Assembly: GCA_023639215.1 (NCBI GenBank) | Contig: CP097899.1 | Coordinates: forward strand, 7,501 to 71,500 | Source of the DNA: Candidatus Pristimantibacillus lignocellulolyticus | GTDB taxonomy: Bacteria > Bacillota > Bacilli > Paenibacillales > Paenibacillaceae | Reading direction: 5' to 3' | DNA: 64,000 nucleotides | Shown here: positions 17,875-26,206 of the stretch, one piece after another | Layout of the letters: each line of letters opens with the position of its first letter | How positions within the stretch are numbered: position 1 is the stretch's first letter | The notes under the pieces: model-generated | Told to the model about the DNA's origin: nothing | Database searches by the model: none | The model's input: only the letters and a program-made list of their open reading frames with translations | Position numbers and translations under genes: made by a program

Positions 17875-19077
17875 TTGTCCAACGGACCTTTTCAATATAT
17901 CTCGATTCATGAAGCGATAAATCAATTAGGGGTAAGTCGTGCTACAATCGACCGCTGGCGTAAAGAAAAGTCTTTACCTTATATTAAAATAGGAAAAGAA
18001 GTACTATTTGACCCAGAGCAAATTCAGAAGTGGATTGCCAATCATCACTCCGAGCAATCACATACTCAATCATCTAATGACCTATCTGCCCCCACGATCT
18101 TAACCATTGGTTATCAAACTACTTCCGCGCAACTATGGAGTCCACTTGTCATGAAACAACGAGCATTATTTGAAGAAGAATTAGAAATTGCATTTCCGAA
18201 TCGTCACTTTGAGCTCCATTGGGTTAATGCCCCTAACGGCATGGAACTTGTCGAAGAACTAATCGCAGGTCGTGTCCATATTGCCTCTGTAGGTGATTAT
18301 CCAATCTCAGCAAGCTGGAACTTAAGTCAGGTACTACCTCGTTTTAACCCCATCTTTCTCGCATTTGACGGAAAATCTACTGATAACAATGGAATTTCTC
18401 TTGTTGTACCCACTGGTTCGAAGATGAATTATTCCGATCAATTGCAAGATGAAATTTTCTCCGCTGTAAGTGGATCTAGCTCAGCCTATCGGCTTAACCA
18501 ATGGAAAAACCAACATCGTATTCAATCCGAAACAATTGTACATCGCAATATGGGTGATTGTCTTAATGATATCGTTGGAAGACATATTGGAGCTAGTATG
18601 CTTTGGGAGCCTTATCTAAGCTGGGCACAGCATATAGGTGCAGGTCAACGGATTAGAGGTGATTCCAATAATTCGGACTATCTAACTGGATTAATCGCTG
18701 ATCAGCAATGGGTAAGTCAGAACGAAGATATTGTCATCTGCTATCTAAAGGCTCATATTCGTGCACATCAATATATTCGAGAGCACAGTGAAGATGCTGC
18801 ATTCCTCATTAAAAATGCGAGCGGATTTCCTGCAGAAGTTGTCTATCAAGCACTGTCACATATTCACTGGGATGCATCCATCTACCAACGAGATGTGCAA
18901 ATATTATTGGATATGAAGCAAAGTCTCTCACCGTTTACTTCGACGCCTTATCAAGGTGAATTACAACGCATTAGTTTCAGGAGCCAATATTTACAACAAG
19001 CTGTTGAATCATTAAAACTTCCTCAATTGCCTGACTTTCCGCTACTTGGTGATTGGTCGAAAGATCTTATGTATTAA
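17875..19077 (+). CDS. Helix-turn-helix protein fused to an SsuA-like substrate-binding domain
   Basis: A 400-aa soluble protein. Residues about 10-55 form a MerR/excisionase-type helix-turn-helix (ISIHEAINQLGVSRATIDRW, then LPYIKIGKEVLFDPEQIQKW). After a Ser/Gln/His linker, residues about 75-330 look like an SsuA/TauA binding protein (ILTIGYQTTSAQLWSPLV, ELIAGRVHIASVGDYPISAS, GASMLWEPYLSW). No signal peptide or lipobox exists, so the binding fold is cytoplasmic and presumably senses sulfonate or a related metabolite. It lies between the two sulfonate operons and probably controls one or both. Start: TTG with GGAG eight bases upstream; ATG at 17869 is possible but only two bases from the GGAG. 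Confidence 0.82.
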   Translation: MSNGPFQYISIHEAINQLGVSRATIDRWRKEKSLPYIKIGKEVLFDPEQIQKWIANHHSEQSHTQSSNDLSAPTILTIGYQTTSAQLWSPLVMKQRALFEEELEIAFPNRHFELHWVNAPNGMELVEELIAGRVHIASVGDYPISASWNLSQVLPRFNPIFLAFDGKSTDNNGISLVVPTGSKMNYSDQLQDEIFSAVSGSSSAYRLNQWKNQHRIQSETIVHRNMGDCLNDIVGRHIGASMLWEPYLSWAQHIGAGQRIRGDSNNSDYLTGLIADQQWVSQNEDIVICYLKAHIRAHQYIREHSEDAAFLIKNASGFPAEVVYQALSHIHWDASIYQRDVQILLDMKQSLSPFTSTPYQGELQRISFRSQYLQQAVESLKLPQLPDFPLLGDWSKDLMY

Positions 19078-19112
19078 CACGAATGATCGTAAACATGCCC
19101 TTAAAAAAAGTA

Positions 19113-19142
19113 TTGACATTATTTTCATATACAGCATAAAAT
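19113..19142 (+). promoter_or_regulatory. Sigma-A promoter of the ssuD2-tau operon
   Basis: TTGACA, 18 bp, TAAAAT. The sequence around it is loosely dyadic (TTGAC ... GTCAA flanking the -10), which could be part of an operator. Transcription would start about 45 bp before the attenuator-like hairpin. Confidence 0.65.
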
Positions 19143-19183
19143 ATGGTCAACGTATACAAGAAGATTCAACCAGTTCACTGGAG

Positions 19184-19236
19184 AATCACAATAACTCTAC
19201 CTTTTCGTAAAGGGGATGTTGTTGTGATTTTTTTTA
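19184..19236 (+). terminator. Terminator hairpin in the leader of the ssuD2-tau operon (attenuator candidate)
   Basis: AATCACAATAAC pairs with GTTGTTGTGATT (one G-U) around an inner stem of TCTACCTTT/AAAGGGGA, followed by eight T. It lies downstream of the TTGACA/TAAAAT promoter and about 60 bp before the ssuD2 start, so transcripts must read through it. A smaller hairpin (CCAG-TTCA-CTGG, 19171-19182 region) precedes it. The B. subtilis ssu operon is known to be regulated at both initiation and termination; the same logic is inferred here. Confidence 0.75.
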
Positions 19237-19292
19237 TTATAAAATCCGAGTTTTCTCATTGGATAAGTGAATTATAAAGGAGTGGTCATTGG

Positions 19293-20417
19293 ATGAAATT
19301 ATTTTGGTTTATCCCAACTTATGGAGATGGCAGATATATTGGCTCAACAGTTGGCGCTCGTCACACATCTATTGATTACTATAAGCAAGTCGCTGTCGCA
19401 GCAGATCATCTAGGCTATGAAGGAGTACTATTACCTACCGGAAGATCTTGTGAAGATGCGTGGATTACTGCATCTTTTCTAGCAGAAGCAACACGTAACT
19501 TGAAGTTTCTTGTGGCTTTACGTCCTGGTATTATTTCTCCAACTTTTGCAGCAAGAATGGCCGCCTCATTCGACCGCCATTCCAAAGGAAGATTATTAAT
19601 TAATGTGGTTGTTGGTGGTGATTTGGCAGAGTTAGAAGCTGATGGTTTATCTTTGGAACATGATCAACGATATGAATTAGCAAATGAATTCCTTACAGTA
19701 TGGCGTGGTCTACTAGCTGGTGCGCAGATTAATCACGGAGGTACACATTTACACATTAAAGAAGCCTCAAATTTCTATGCCCCCCTACAATCTCCACATC
19801 CTCCACTCTATTTCGGTGGTTCTTCAGCCGCTGGCATAGAAGTAGCCGCTAACCATGCAGATGTATACCTAACTTGGGGCGAACCGATTGAGCAGATCAA
19901 AGAAAAAATAGCAACTGTTCGCGGGGCATATGCAAAGGTTGGTCGATCCGTAAGTTTCGGTATCAGGTTACATGTCATTGTGCGTACAACAGAAGAAGAA
20001 GCATGGGCGGCGGCCGATGAGTTGATCTCTCATCTTGATCAAGCAGCGATAGACAAAGCTCAAGCGATTTATGCACGAATGGATTCACATGGACAGAAGC
20101 GGATGAGTCAGTTACATCATGGCGATCGAAGCAATCTCATTATTGAACCTAATCTATGGGCCGGCATCGGATTGGTTCGTGGTGGAGCGGGAACTGCACT
20201 AGTTGGTTCAGCCCAGCAAGTTGCTACCAAGATGAAAGAGTATGAAGCTCTTGGTATTGAGACATTCATCTTGAGTGGTTATCCGCATCTAGAAGAATCA
20301 TATCGAGTGGCAGAGTTATTGTTCCCTTTGCTTCAAACCAACGAGACTCAACAACCATTACAAGGCAGCGGTGAAATGATCGCCTATCATTACTCACCCT
20401 CGCCCTCAACTTCTTAA
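19293..20417 (+). CDS. ssuD: Second FMNH2-dependent sulfonate monooxygenase (SsuD paralogue)
   Basis: A 374-aa luciferase-like monooxygenase, paralogous to the enzyme at 15500-16630 (shared LFWFIPTYGDGRYIGST-type start, LPTGRSCEDAWITASFL, GGSSAAGIEVAANHAD, WAGIGLVRGGAGTALVG). It differs in the loop around residue 145-165 (AQINHGGTHLHIKEASNFYA), a region that could alter substrate choice. It heads a four-gene operon with a TauABC-like importer, so taurine or a related amino-sulfonate is the likely substrate in place of the 2-oxoglutarate dioxygenase TauD. AAGGAG precedes the ATG by ten bases. Confidence 0.9.
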   Translation: MKLFWFIPTYGDGRYIGSTVGARHTSIDYYKQVAVAADHLGYEGVLLPTGRSCEDAWITASFLAEATRNLKFLVALRPGIISPTFAARMAASFDRHSKGRLLINVVVGGDLAELEADGLSLEHDQRYELANEFLTVWRGLLAGAQINHGGTHLHIKEASNFYAPLQSPHPPLYFGGSSAAGIEVAANHADVYLTWGEPIEQIKEKIATVRGAYAKVGRSVSFGIRLHVIVRTTEEEAWAAADELISHLDQAAIDKAQAIYARMDSHGQKRMSQLHHGDRSNLIIEPNLWAGIGLVRGGAGTALVGSAQQVATKMKEYEALGIETFILSGYPHLEESYRVAELLFPLLQTNETQQPLQGSGEMIAYHYSPSPSTS

Positions 20418-20434
20418 GCAATGAGGGAATCCAG

Positions 20435-21211
20435 ATGAAACGTACACCTATTTCTACTTGGCTCATATCTACTTTTTCTGTCTTATTCGTGCTTTTGATC
20501 TGGTGGATACTATCCGCCAATCACGTATTGAATGAATTATTTATGCCTTCACCACAAAAAGTATGGGCAGCGTTAACTTCCATGTGGAGTAATGGCTATA
20601 AAGGAATCTCACTTGGTACACATCTTGTTGATAGTTTAACTCGACTAGCATTAGCCTTTACTATCGCGTTACTTACAGCAATTCCACTAGGTTTATTGAG
20701 CGGTAAAATTAGATGGATTCGAGCAATTCTGTACCCTTTCGTAGAATTCTACCGCCCTTTACCTCCATTAGCATACTACACATTACTCGTTCTTTGGTTC
20801 GGCATCGACAATACATCGAAAGTTATTCTATTATTTCTAGCATCATTTGCTCCATTATATATTGCCGTTGTTGCAGGAGTTGGACGAATACCAGAAGATC
20901 GGATTCTTGGTGCAACTTCGCTCGGAGCTAATAAGGTACAACTATTCCTATACGTCATACTTCCTTCAATCTTGCCAGAACTTTTTATCGGCTTACGTAC
21001 ATCGATAGGTATTATGTACACAACACTCGTTGCAGCCGAGATGGTCGCTGCAATTTCAGGCATTGGCTGGGTCGTACTTGATGCAAGTAAGTTTTTGCGA
21101 AGTGATATTGTTATTGCCGGCATTATCGTCATGGGAGTTATTGCAGTAGCGATAGATGCTTTGCTGCGCTTACTAGAAAAGCGGATTGTTCCCTGGTATG
21201 GAAAAGAATAA
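20435..21211 (+). CDS. tauC: Taurine/sulfonate ABC transporter permease
   Basis: A 258-aa permease with six helices. Features include VEFYRPLPPLAYYTLLVLWFGI near 110-130 and the coupling loop GRIPEDRILGATSLGANKVQLF, which resemble TauC closely. It begins 17 bp after ssuD2 with a GAGGGA ribosome binding site. With the next two genes it forms a complete importer. Confidence 0.88.
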   Translation: MKRTPISTWLISTFSVLFVLLIWWILSANHVLNELFMPSPQKVWAALTSMWSNGYKGISLGTHLVDSLTRLALAFTIALLTAIPLGLLSGKIRWIRAILYPFVEFYRPLPPLAYYTLLVLWFGIDNTSKVILLFLASFAPLYIAVVAGVGRIPEDRILGATSLGANKVQLFLYVILPSILPELFIGLRTSIGIMYTTLVAAEMVAAISGIGWVVLDASKFLRSDIVIAGIIVMGVIAVAIDALLRLLEKRIVPWYGKE

Positions 21212-21238
21212 AACTATAAATTATTGGAGTGATATTTG

Positions 21239-22270
21239 ATGAAAAACAAAAGATCAATTTTTAAGAGTATTACAATTACATTAATTGCATTGCTACTATT
21301 AAGTGCATGCGGTCAAGGGAAAGACAGCGAAAAAGATAACAAGAGTTATCCTAAAGAAGTAACGATTGGCTATCAAGTGATTCCGAATGCTGAATTACTT
21401 GTCAAAACATTAGGTCTAGCTGAAAAGAAATTTCCTGATGTGACGATTAGATGGGTTCAATTCGACTCAGGTCGTGATGTCAATACTGCAATAGCTTCAG
21501 GCTCAATTGATTTTGGTCTTGCTGGTTCTGTCCCTGTATCAATCGGGGTATCTAGTAAATTAGAGTATTACGTCTATTTCTTACACGATATTATCGGAGA
21601 AAATGAAGCACTTGCGATTCGTAATGACACTGGCATTGCAACAATTCAAGACTTAGTAGGGAAAAAGGTCGCTGTTCCATTTGGCTCTACTGCTCATTTC
21701 AGCGTATTATCCGCCCTGGCTAATGCAGGTATCACGCAGGATCAAGTGACGGTACTTGATCTTCAACCGCCTGATATTCTTGCTGCATGGCAACGGAAAG
21801 ACATCGATGCCGCGTTCGTATGGCAGCCTACTTTAGCCAAATTAGTAGAAGATAACGGTTCGCTTCTCTTATCCGCGAAAGATCTAGCAGCGCAAGGTGC
21901 AATTACATCCGATACAGGTATAGTAAGTAAAAAATTCGCAAATAAATATCCAACATTCGTAAAAGATTATGTAGCAGTATTAGATGAAGCGATAGAAATA
22001 TATCGTACAAAACCAGAGGAAGCTGCTAAAGCTTTAGCTCCATTGCTTAGTACGTCAGAAGAAGAAAGCCTTGCGCAAATGAATGAGCTAGTATGGCTAA
22101 CTTCTAAAGAACAACAAGATGAACAATATCTTGGTAAAGGTGCAGGTAGTGGATTTGGTAAAGTATTAAAAGCAACTGGCGATTTCCTTGTTGAGCAAGG
22201 TACGATTGAAAGTTCACCAGAGTTATCAGATTATGAAAAAGCAATTTATGTCGCTGGCATTGAACAATAA
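21239..22270 (+). CDS. tauA: Taurine-binding lipoprotein (TauA-like)
   Basis: A 343-aa lipoprotein (LIALLLLSACGQG, acylated Cys near residue 24). The mature part reads VTIGYQVIPNAELLVKTLG, WVQFDSGRDVNTAIASGSID, GKKVAVPFGSTAHFSVLSAL, and LQPPDILAAWQRKDIDAAFVW. These match E. coli TauA motifs (FDSG-VN-A-ASG, AVPF-ST-H, LQPP-I-AAWQR-DID) much better than SsuA. Extracellular and membrane-anchored. The ATG is used, with GGAGTG seven bases upstream. Confidence 0.88.
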   Translation: MKNKRSIFKSITITLIALLLLSACGQGKDSEKDNKSYPKEVTIGYQVIPNAELLVKTLGLAEKKFPDVTIRWVQFDSGRDVNTAIASGSIDFGLAGSVPVSIGVSSKLEYYVYFLHDIIGENEALAIRNDTGIATIQDLVGKKVAVPFGSTAHFSVLSALANAGITQDQVTVLDLQPPDILAAWQRKDIDAAFVWQPTLAKLVEDNGSLLLSAKDLAAQGAITSDTGIVSKKFANKYPTFVKDYVAVLDEAIEIYRTKPEEAAKALAPLLSTSEEESLAQMNELVWLTSKEQQDEQYLGKGAGSGFGKVLKATGDFLVEQGTIESSPELSDYEKAIYVAGIEQ

Positions 22271-22292
22271 ATAAATTACAGGAGGCATATGT

Positions 22293-23096
22293 ATGGGTGT
22301 TACCGCACAATTTATAGCTACGCAGCTTGATCAACAGCCTGTCGTTGCCATCGAGTTAGATGAAGTCGCTTTACACTATGGCACAGGAACGAAGTTACGA
22401 GAAATCATTAATCCACTAAAACTATCTATCGAAGAGGGTTCCTTCGTATGTGTACTTGGTCCATCGGGTTGTGGAAAGACATCATTATTGCGGATGCTAG
22501 CAGGCTACTTGGCACCAACAGATGGAAAGATTGAACTATTTGGTCAGACACATGTTAAGCCAGGACCTGACATTGGCGTAGTGTTCCAACATAGCAATCT
22601 ATTTCCATGGCTAACCGTTCGAAACAATGTTGCATTTGGTTTGAAGATGGCAGGAATTTCGCGGTCGGAACGTAATCAGCGTACGCAACATGGATTGGAA
22701 CAAGTAGGGCTAGCCCATGCAGCTGGATTATATCCGCATCAGCTTTCAGGAGGGATGAAGCAACGCGTTGCCCTTGCACGTACGCTTATTACTGAGCCTT
22801 CGATTCTGTTGATGGATGAGCCATTTGCTGCTTTAGATGCGATTACTAGAGAAACATTGCAACTTCAATTGAAGGAACTATGGCGTAATGAGAAGAGGAC
22901 GATTTTCTTCATCACACATGATGTTGACGAAGCTTTGCTTCTCGGCACTCGCATAATTGTGCTTAGTCCTTCTCCAGGTCGAATCAAAGAAGATATTACT
23001 AATACTGTGCATAATCCTCTAAGTTCACTAAGCGGCAGACAGTCTACTCAGTATGCAGCATTACGTGAGCGGTTGGTTACTTCATTGAAAGTGTAA
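22293..23096 (+). CDS. tauB: Taurine/sulfonate ABC transporter ATPase
   Basis: A 267-aa ATPase. Walker A GPSGCGKTS, Q-loop VVFQHSNLFPWLTV, signature LSGGMKQRVALARTL, Walker B ILLMDEPFAALDAITR and switch His THDVDEALLL are intact. The sequence before Walker A (LDEVALHYGTGTKLREIINP) is typical of TauB/SsuB. AGGAGG precedes the ATG. Last gene of the ssuD2-tauC-tauA-tauB operon, followed by a strong terminator. Confidence 0.9.
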   Translation: MGVTAQFIATQLDQQPVVAIELDEVALHYGTGTKLREIINPLKLSIEEGSFVCVLGPSGCGKTSLLRMLAGYLAPTDGKIELFGQTHVKPGPDIGVVFQHSNLFPWLTVRNNVAFGLKMAGISRSERNQRTQHGLEQVGLAHAAGLYPHQLSGGMKQRVALARTLITEPSILLMDEPFAALDAITRETLQLQLKELWRNEKRTIFFITHDVDEALLLGTRIIVLSPSPGRIKEDITNTVHNPLSSLSGRQSTQYAALRERLVTSLKV

Positions 23097-23099
23097 TTG

Positions 23100-23147
23100 A
23101 AAACTGCCTCACTTCTCGTTATATCACGGGATGTAAGGCAGTTTTTA
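23100..23147 (+). terminator. Terminator of the tau operon
   Basis: AAAACTGCCT pairs with AGGCAGTTTT around a 26-nt loop, followed by T residues; starts four bases after the tauB stop. Confidence 0.88.
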
Positions 23148-23267
23148 TTGTTACTCAAGCAATAATAACTGCACTAGAGCATAAGTAGATGTTAGGAACT
23201 ATGAATGCTTCATTCTACTTCACAATCCTGCTATACTGTTGAAGTAGCTAAATAGAATGGGGTAGAC

Positions 23268-23507
23268 ATGATGGAATCTAAAGTTCAAGAAATTGCTGAG
23301 TGGATGTTACACGAAGTTAAAGAAATAGGTACATTACACCAAGAAGTAGCCGTTGCTTATATTGTACAAAACTACGGTGAACAGTATCTATATGTTAATG
23401 ATAATGGAAATCAATCAATTGATAAAGAAGTTAAGAAGCTGTTCAAGAAACTGCATGGCGGACGAGCAGCATGGGATAGAGACGGATTTTTCTGGGCTTG
23501 GACTTAA
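23268..23507 (+). CDS. Small conserved protein, DUF6953-like
   Basis: A 79-aa soluble protein, MMESKVQEIAEWMLHEVKEI at the start and a Trp-rich end (GGRAAWDRDGFFWAWT). The helical N-terminal half and the invariant-looking HGGRAAWDRDG motif recall a small uncharacterised Bacillales family (DUF6953), but I recall this from memory and the function is unknown. GGGG lies five to eight bases before the two consecutive ATGs. Single-gene unit ending near a hairpin shared with the convergent ankyrin gene. Confidence 0.7.
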   Translation: MMESKVQEIAEWMLHEVKEIGTLHQEVAVAYIVQNYGEQYLYVNDNGNQSIDKEVKKLFKKLHGGRAAWDRDGFFWAWT

Positions 23508-23518
23508 CTGAATACATG

Positions 23519-23568
23519 CAAAAAAAGACTGAAGACAATCTAGTGTTTAATCTAGTTGTCTTCAGTCT
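23519..23568 (-). terminator. Terminator of the ankyrin-protein gene (shared hairpin)
   Basis: AGACTGAAGACAA pairs with TTGTCTTCAGTCT, plus CTAG/CTAG inside. The U-run (seven) follows the stem on the minus strand, so it mainly serves the minus-strand gene. Confidence 0.85.
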
Positions 23569-23604
23569 GTATAATGAATCTAATAACATTCATTCTTATA
23601 TTAT

Positions 23605-24924
23605 TTACTCATACAAAACGAATACATTATAAGTATAATCGTCATCATCGAAACTTACCATAATTGTAATTGTATAATCTCCTGCATCATACGTACTATA
23701 TAGAGATAAATCTCCTAGCCACATCGCAGTTTCATATCTTTCATAGGGATCGCTGTACATAGATTCATATAATGATTTATCAGATGCATAGGTATATCCC
23801 TCCTTATATTTCAAATCCACTCCATATATGTTTTCAACTCGTGTCATTTGATCGAGAAACTCATTAATAGCGTATACAGAATCTCCGAAATCAAATTGCA
23901 TTAAGTAAGCAACACTCTTTAATTTCCCATTACTAAAGTTATACAACTGTACACCAATATCTCCACTAAGGAATGCTTTGTTGTACATTATAGAAGTCGA
24001 ATCTTCAATTAATAATGTCGTACTTACTTTTGATTTTACAGTTGACTTGCTACTTCCTAGCGGTGCAACTAAATAACTATCTTTATATTTCTTTTTCTCA
24101 TTTAATTTTGTACTACCATTGTTAAAGTAATTTGATAAGCGAGTTTGCGCTAATTTTAAGTCATATGTACTGGAATCAGTCACAAATTTCTCTGACGCAC
24201 CATATTCTAATAATCTTGTTACCATATCATCATTTAGATGATATGCAGCCCATAATAACGGAGTCCAATTCGATGCTGATTTCACATCAGGATTTGCATC
24301 CTTCTTAAGTAATAAATTTACTGAATCCCAAGCATTCCCCATCGTTGCATACAATAATGGAGTCAATCCATTATATTTTTCATCTACAGTATAACCATGT
24401 TCTAACCAGTATTTAAGTGTTGAAGTATCATTGTAATACGCTGATTTAAACACTTTTAATTTTTCATTAAAAACAATATCAATATGTTGTTTTTTACTAT
24501 CCCAATATACTTGACCACCACTTGCTTCCGCAACAAAGCGTAACGGTACCATAGTTGATCCATTTACAACTGCAGGCGCTTGAGCTAATACCACTTTCGC
24601 ACCATTTACATATGCAATTTTTGAGTTCATAGTAAGCGTAACATCTAGACTTTCTGAGGTTCCTGTTGCTTGTTGTTTTTCTTTATCCCAACCAACTTTT
24701 AAATTAAGTGCTTCAAATATCGCTCTGAAAGGTACCAAGGTTGTACCTTCCTTTTGGTACGGAGGATTACTAAATACTATATTTTTATCATCAATGGCTG
24801 CAGTGATACTTTTACTTCCGGCTTCAACTAATGAATGTGAGTTATAACCTCCAAAAAGAGTCAAAACCATTGCTATAATTATTATAGCTTTGAAACTGTA
24901 ACTATACATTTTTTTCTTCTTCAT
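23605..24924 (-). CDS. Secreted protein: copper-amine-oxidase N-domain plus ankyrin repeats
   Basis: A 439-aa exported protein. The signal peptide spans about 1-35 (YSFKAIIIIAMVLTLFGGYN). Residues about 40-145 hold the copper amine oxidase N-terminal-like fold (GTTLVPFRAIFEALNLKVGW and STMVPLRFVAEASGGQVYWD repeats), a wall/surface domain common in Paenibacillus. Residues about 150-245 hold two to three ankyrin repeats (GLTPLLYATMGNAWDSVNLL, NWTPLLWAAYHLNDDMVTRL). The final 190 residues are an unrecognised beta-rich domain. The ATG after AAGGGAT is used; a longer frame begins at 24960. Role unknown, perhaps an extracellular scaffold. Confidence 0.8.
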   Translation of the reverse strand: MKKKKMYSYSFKAIIIIAMVLTLFGGYNSHSLVEAGSKSITAAIDDKNIVFSNPPYQKEGTTLVPFRAIFEALNLKVGWDKEKQQATGTSESLDVTLTMNSKIAYVNGAKVVLAQAPAVVNGSTMVPLRFVAEASGGQVYWDSKKQHIDIVFNEKLKVFKSAYYNDTSTLKYWLEHGYTVDEKYNGLTPLLYATMGNAWDSVNLLLKKDANPDVKSASNWTPLLWAAYHLNDDMVTRLLEYGASEKFVTDSSTYDLKLAQTRLSNYFNNGSTKLNEKKKYKDSYLVAPLGSSKSTVKSKVSTTLLIEDSTSIMYNKAFLSGDIGVQLYNFSNGKLKSVAYLMQFDFGDSVYAINEFLDQMTRVENIYGVDLKYKEGYTYASDKSLYESMYSDPYERYETAMWLGDLSLYSTYDAGDYTITIMVSFDDDDYTYNVFVLYE

Positions 24925-25035
24925 GTAATCTATCCCTTCAATTTTGTCATTATTATACATTACAAGTTATACCAAATATTGTCTAACCAATTTATGGTAC
25001 TATTGTATCTTATTCTCTTCAACTTCCATTGATAG

Positions 25036-25076
25036 AAAAAGAGTCCTCAAGCTCGTTAGGCTTGAGAACTCTTTTT
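25036..25076 (-). terminator. Terminator of the lipoprotein/membrane-protein pair
   Basis: AAAAAGAG(T)CCTCAAGC pairs with GCTTGAG(AA)CTCTTTTT. It lies below the 25117-25563 gene on its strand, with a U-run on both sides. Confidence 0.8.
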
Positions 25077-25116
25077 GCTGTTTTTCTTATATATCTTTCT
25101 ATAAGATATTTCCTAC

Positions 25117-25563
25117 TTATTTGTTTGTAATTGTTCTAAGCAAGAAATCTACTCCACCATATAAAAATGCTGCAAAGCTAAATATAACAATTGACGTACT
25201 TACATTTAATCCATAACCAGTAACGAAATAGTTATCAAAATCTCCATATAGTAATTGAAAAATCCATAGTCCACTTGCCCCACCTGCAACGGTGTATATA
25301 ACTATTTTTAAGATATTTGAACGTACTTGCCAATTAAGCAGTAATGTTAACGGGAAAAATGTCATTGGATACATAATAAGAATACCGATGAATTCTAAGA
25401 AAATGATAACAAAACCCAAATTCATTAGACCATAGTATTCCGTCGTCGTTATTTTATTGCCTTCAAGCAATTCAATCCCTAAAGCTGCTAATGTGAATAT
25501 TACACAAAAGACGATCCATAGCAGTATATGATGCTTTAAAAATCTCACAGTAGATTCACTCAT
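25117..25563 (-). CDS. Unrecognised four-helix membrane protein
   Basis: 148 aa with four hydrophobic segments (about 10-30, 45-70, 83-103, 120-140) and no known motif. The start codon directly follows the stop of the lipoprotein gene (TAAATG), and GGGG lies eight bases before it, so the two are cotranscribed and probably act together at the membrane. No function can be assigned. Confidence 0.65.
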   Translation of the reverse strand: MSESTVRFLKHHILLWIVFCVIFTLAALGIELLEGNKITTTEYYGLMNLGFVIIFLEFIGILIMYPMTFFPLTLLLNWQVRSNILKIVIYTVAGGASGLWIFQLLYGDFDNYFVTGYGLNVSTSIVIFSFAAFLYGGVDFLLRTITNK

Positions 25564-26145
25564 TTACTTTACCCCATCAGAACTTACGATAAATGATATT
25601 GATGTGCTGAAACCATAAGAAGGTTCTGATTCCTGTCCATGAATATTAAAGCTCGCACTAGCAGTTATCGTATATTCTCCTTGTGGAAGCTGTTCATCTT
25701 GCAAGTCTTTAACAAAAGCAATATAGTCCGCATCATCATCTGAAGAATAACCCCCGCTAAAGGAGTACTTATATTGAATTGGCTCGTTAGGCTTTAAAAG
25801 AGTTACGATGTAAGGTTCCTCCATTACCCCTCCAATATTAAGGTCTCTTGTATGTTCCATTATACCGAATCCTACAGGGCGCATGGCATGCCCAATCTCT
25901 ACTTCCTCTAATTCACCAATGTATGTAAGCTCTGCATATACATCGATGAGCTCATTGACTGCATATATTGATTTTTTTGTATAAATGGCTAGTTCAAAAT
26001 CTCCTTCGATCACTTTCCTATCGAGCACTAGCTCATCCTTATTAAGGACAGACGAGGCACCTTGATGTGTTGTATTGTGCTGACCCGCTTCACCGCAAGC
26101 TGATAATAATAGCGCGAAAATAACGATAATCACTAACTTTTTCAT
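25564..26145 (-). CDS. Putative lipoprotein of unknown function
   Basis: 193 aa with a clear lipoprotein signal (KLVIIVIFALLLSACGEAG). The remainder is beta-rich, with an immunoglobulin-like look (YAVNELIDVYAELTYIGELE, QLPQGEYTITASASFNI), like proteins that modulate or bind at the cell surface. GAGAGGGGGG precedes the ATG. Paired with the downstream membrane protein. Confidence 0.7.
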   Translation of the reverse strand: MKKLVIIVIFALLLSACGEAGQHNTTHQGASSVLNKDELVLDRKVIEGDFELAIYTKKSIYAVNELIDVYAELTYIGELEEVEIGHAMRPVGFGIMEHTRDLNIGGVMEEPYIVTLLKPNEPIQYKYSFSGGYSSDDDADYIAFVKDLQDEQLPQGEYTITASASFNIHGQESEPSYGFSTSISFIVSSDGVK

Positions 26146-26206
26146 ATAAATAACCCCCCTCTCTTTTACTTTAGTTATATAGACGAGAGGAGTTCAATAT
26201 AGGTTG

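Noticed and set aside
19143..19236. SAM (S-box) or T-box riboswitch before ssuD2
   Set aside because: The leader before the terminator is only about 45 nt and lacks the T-box sequence and S-box motifs.
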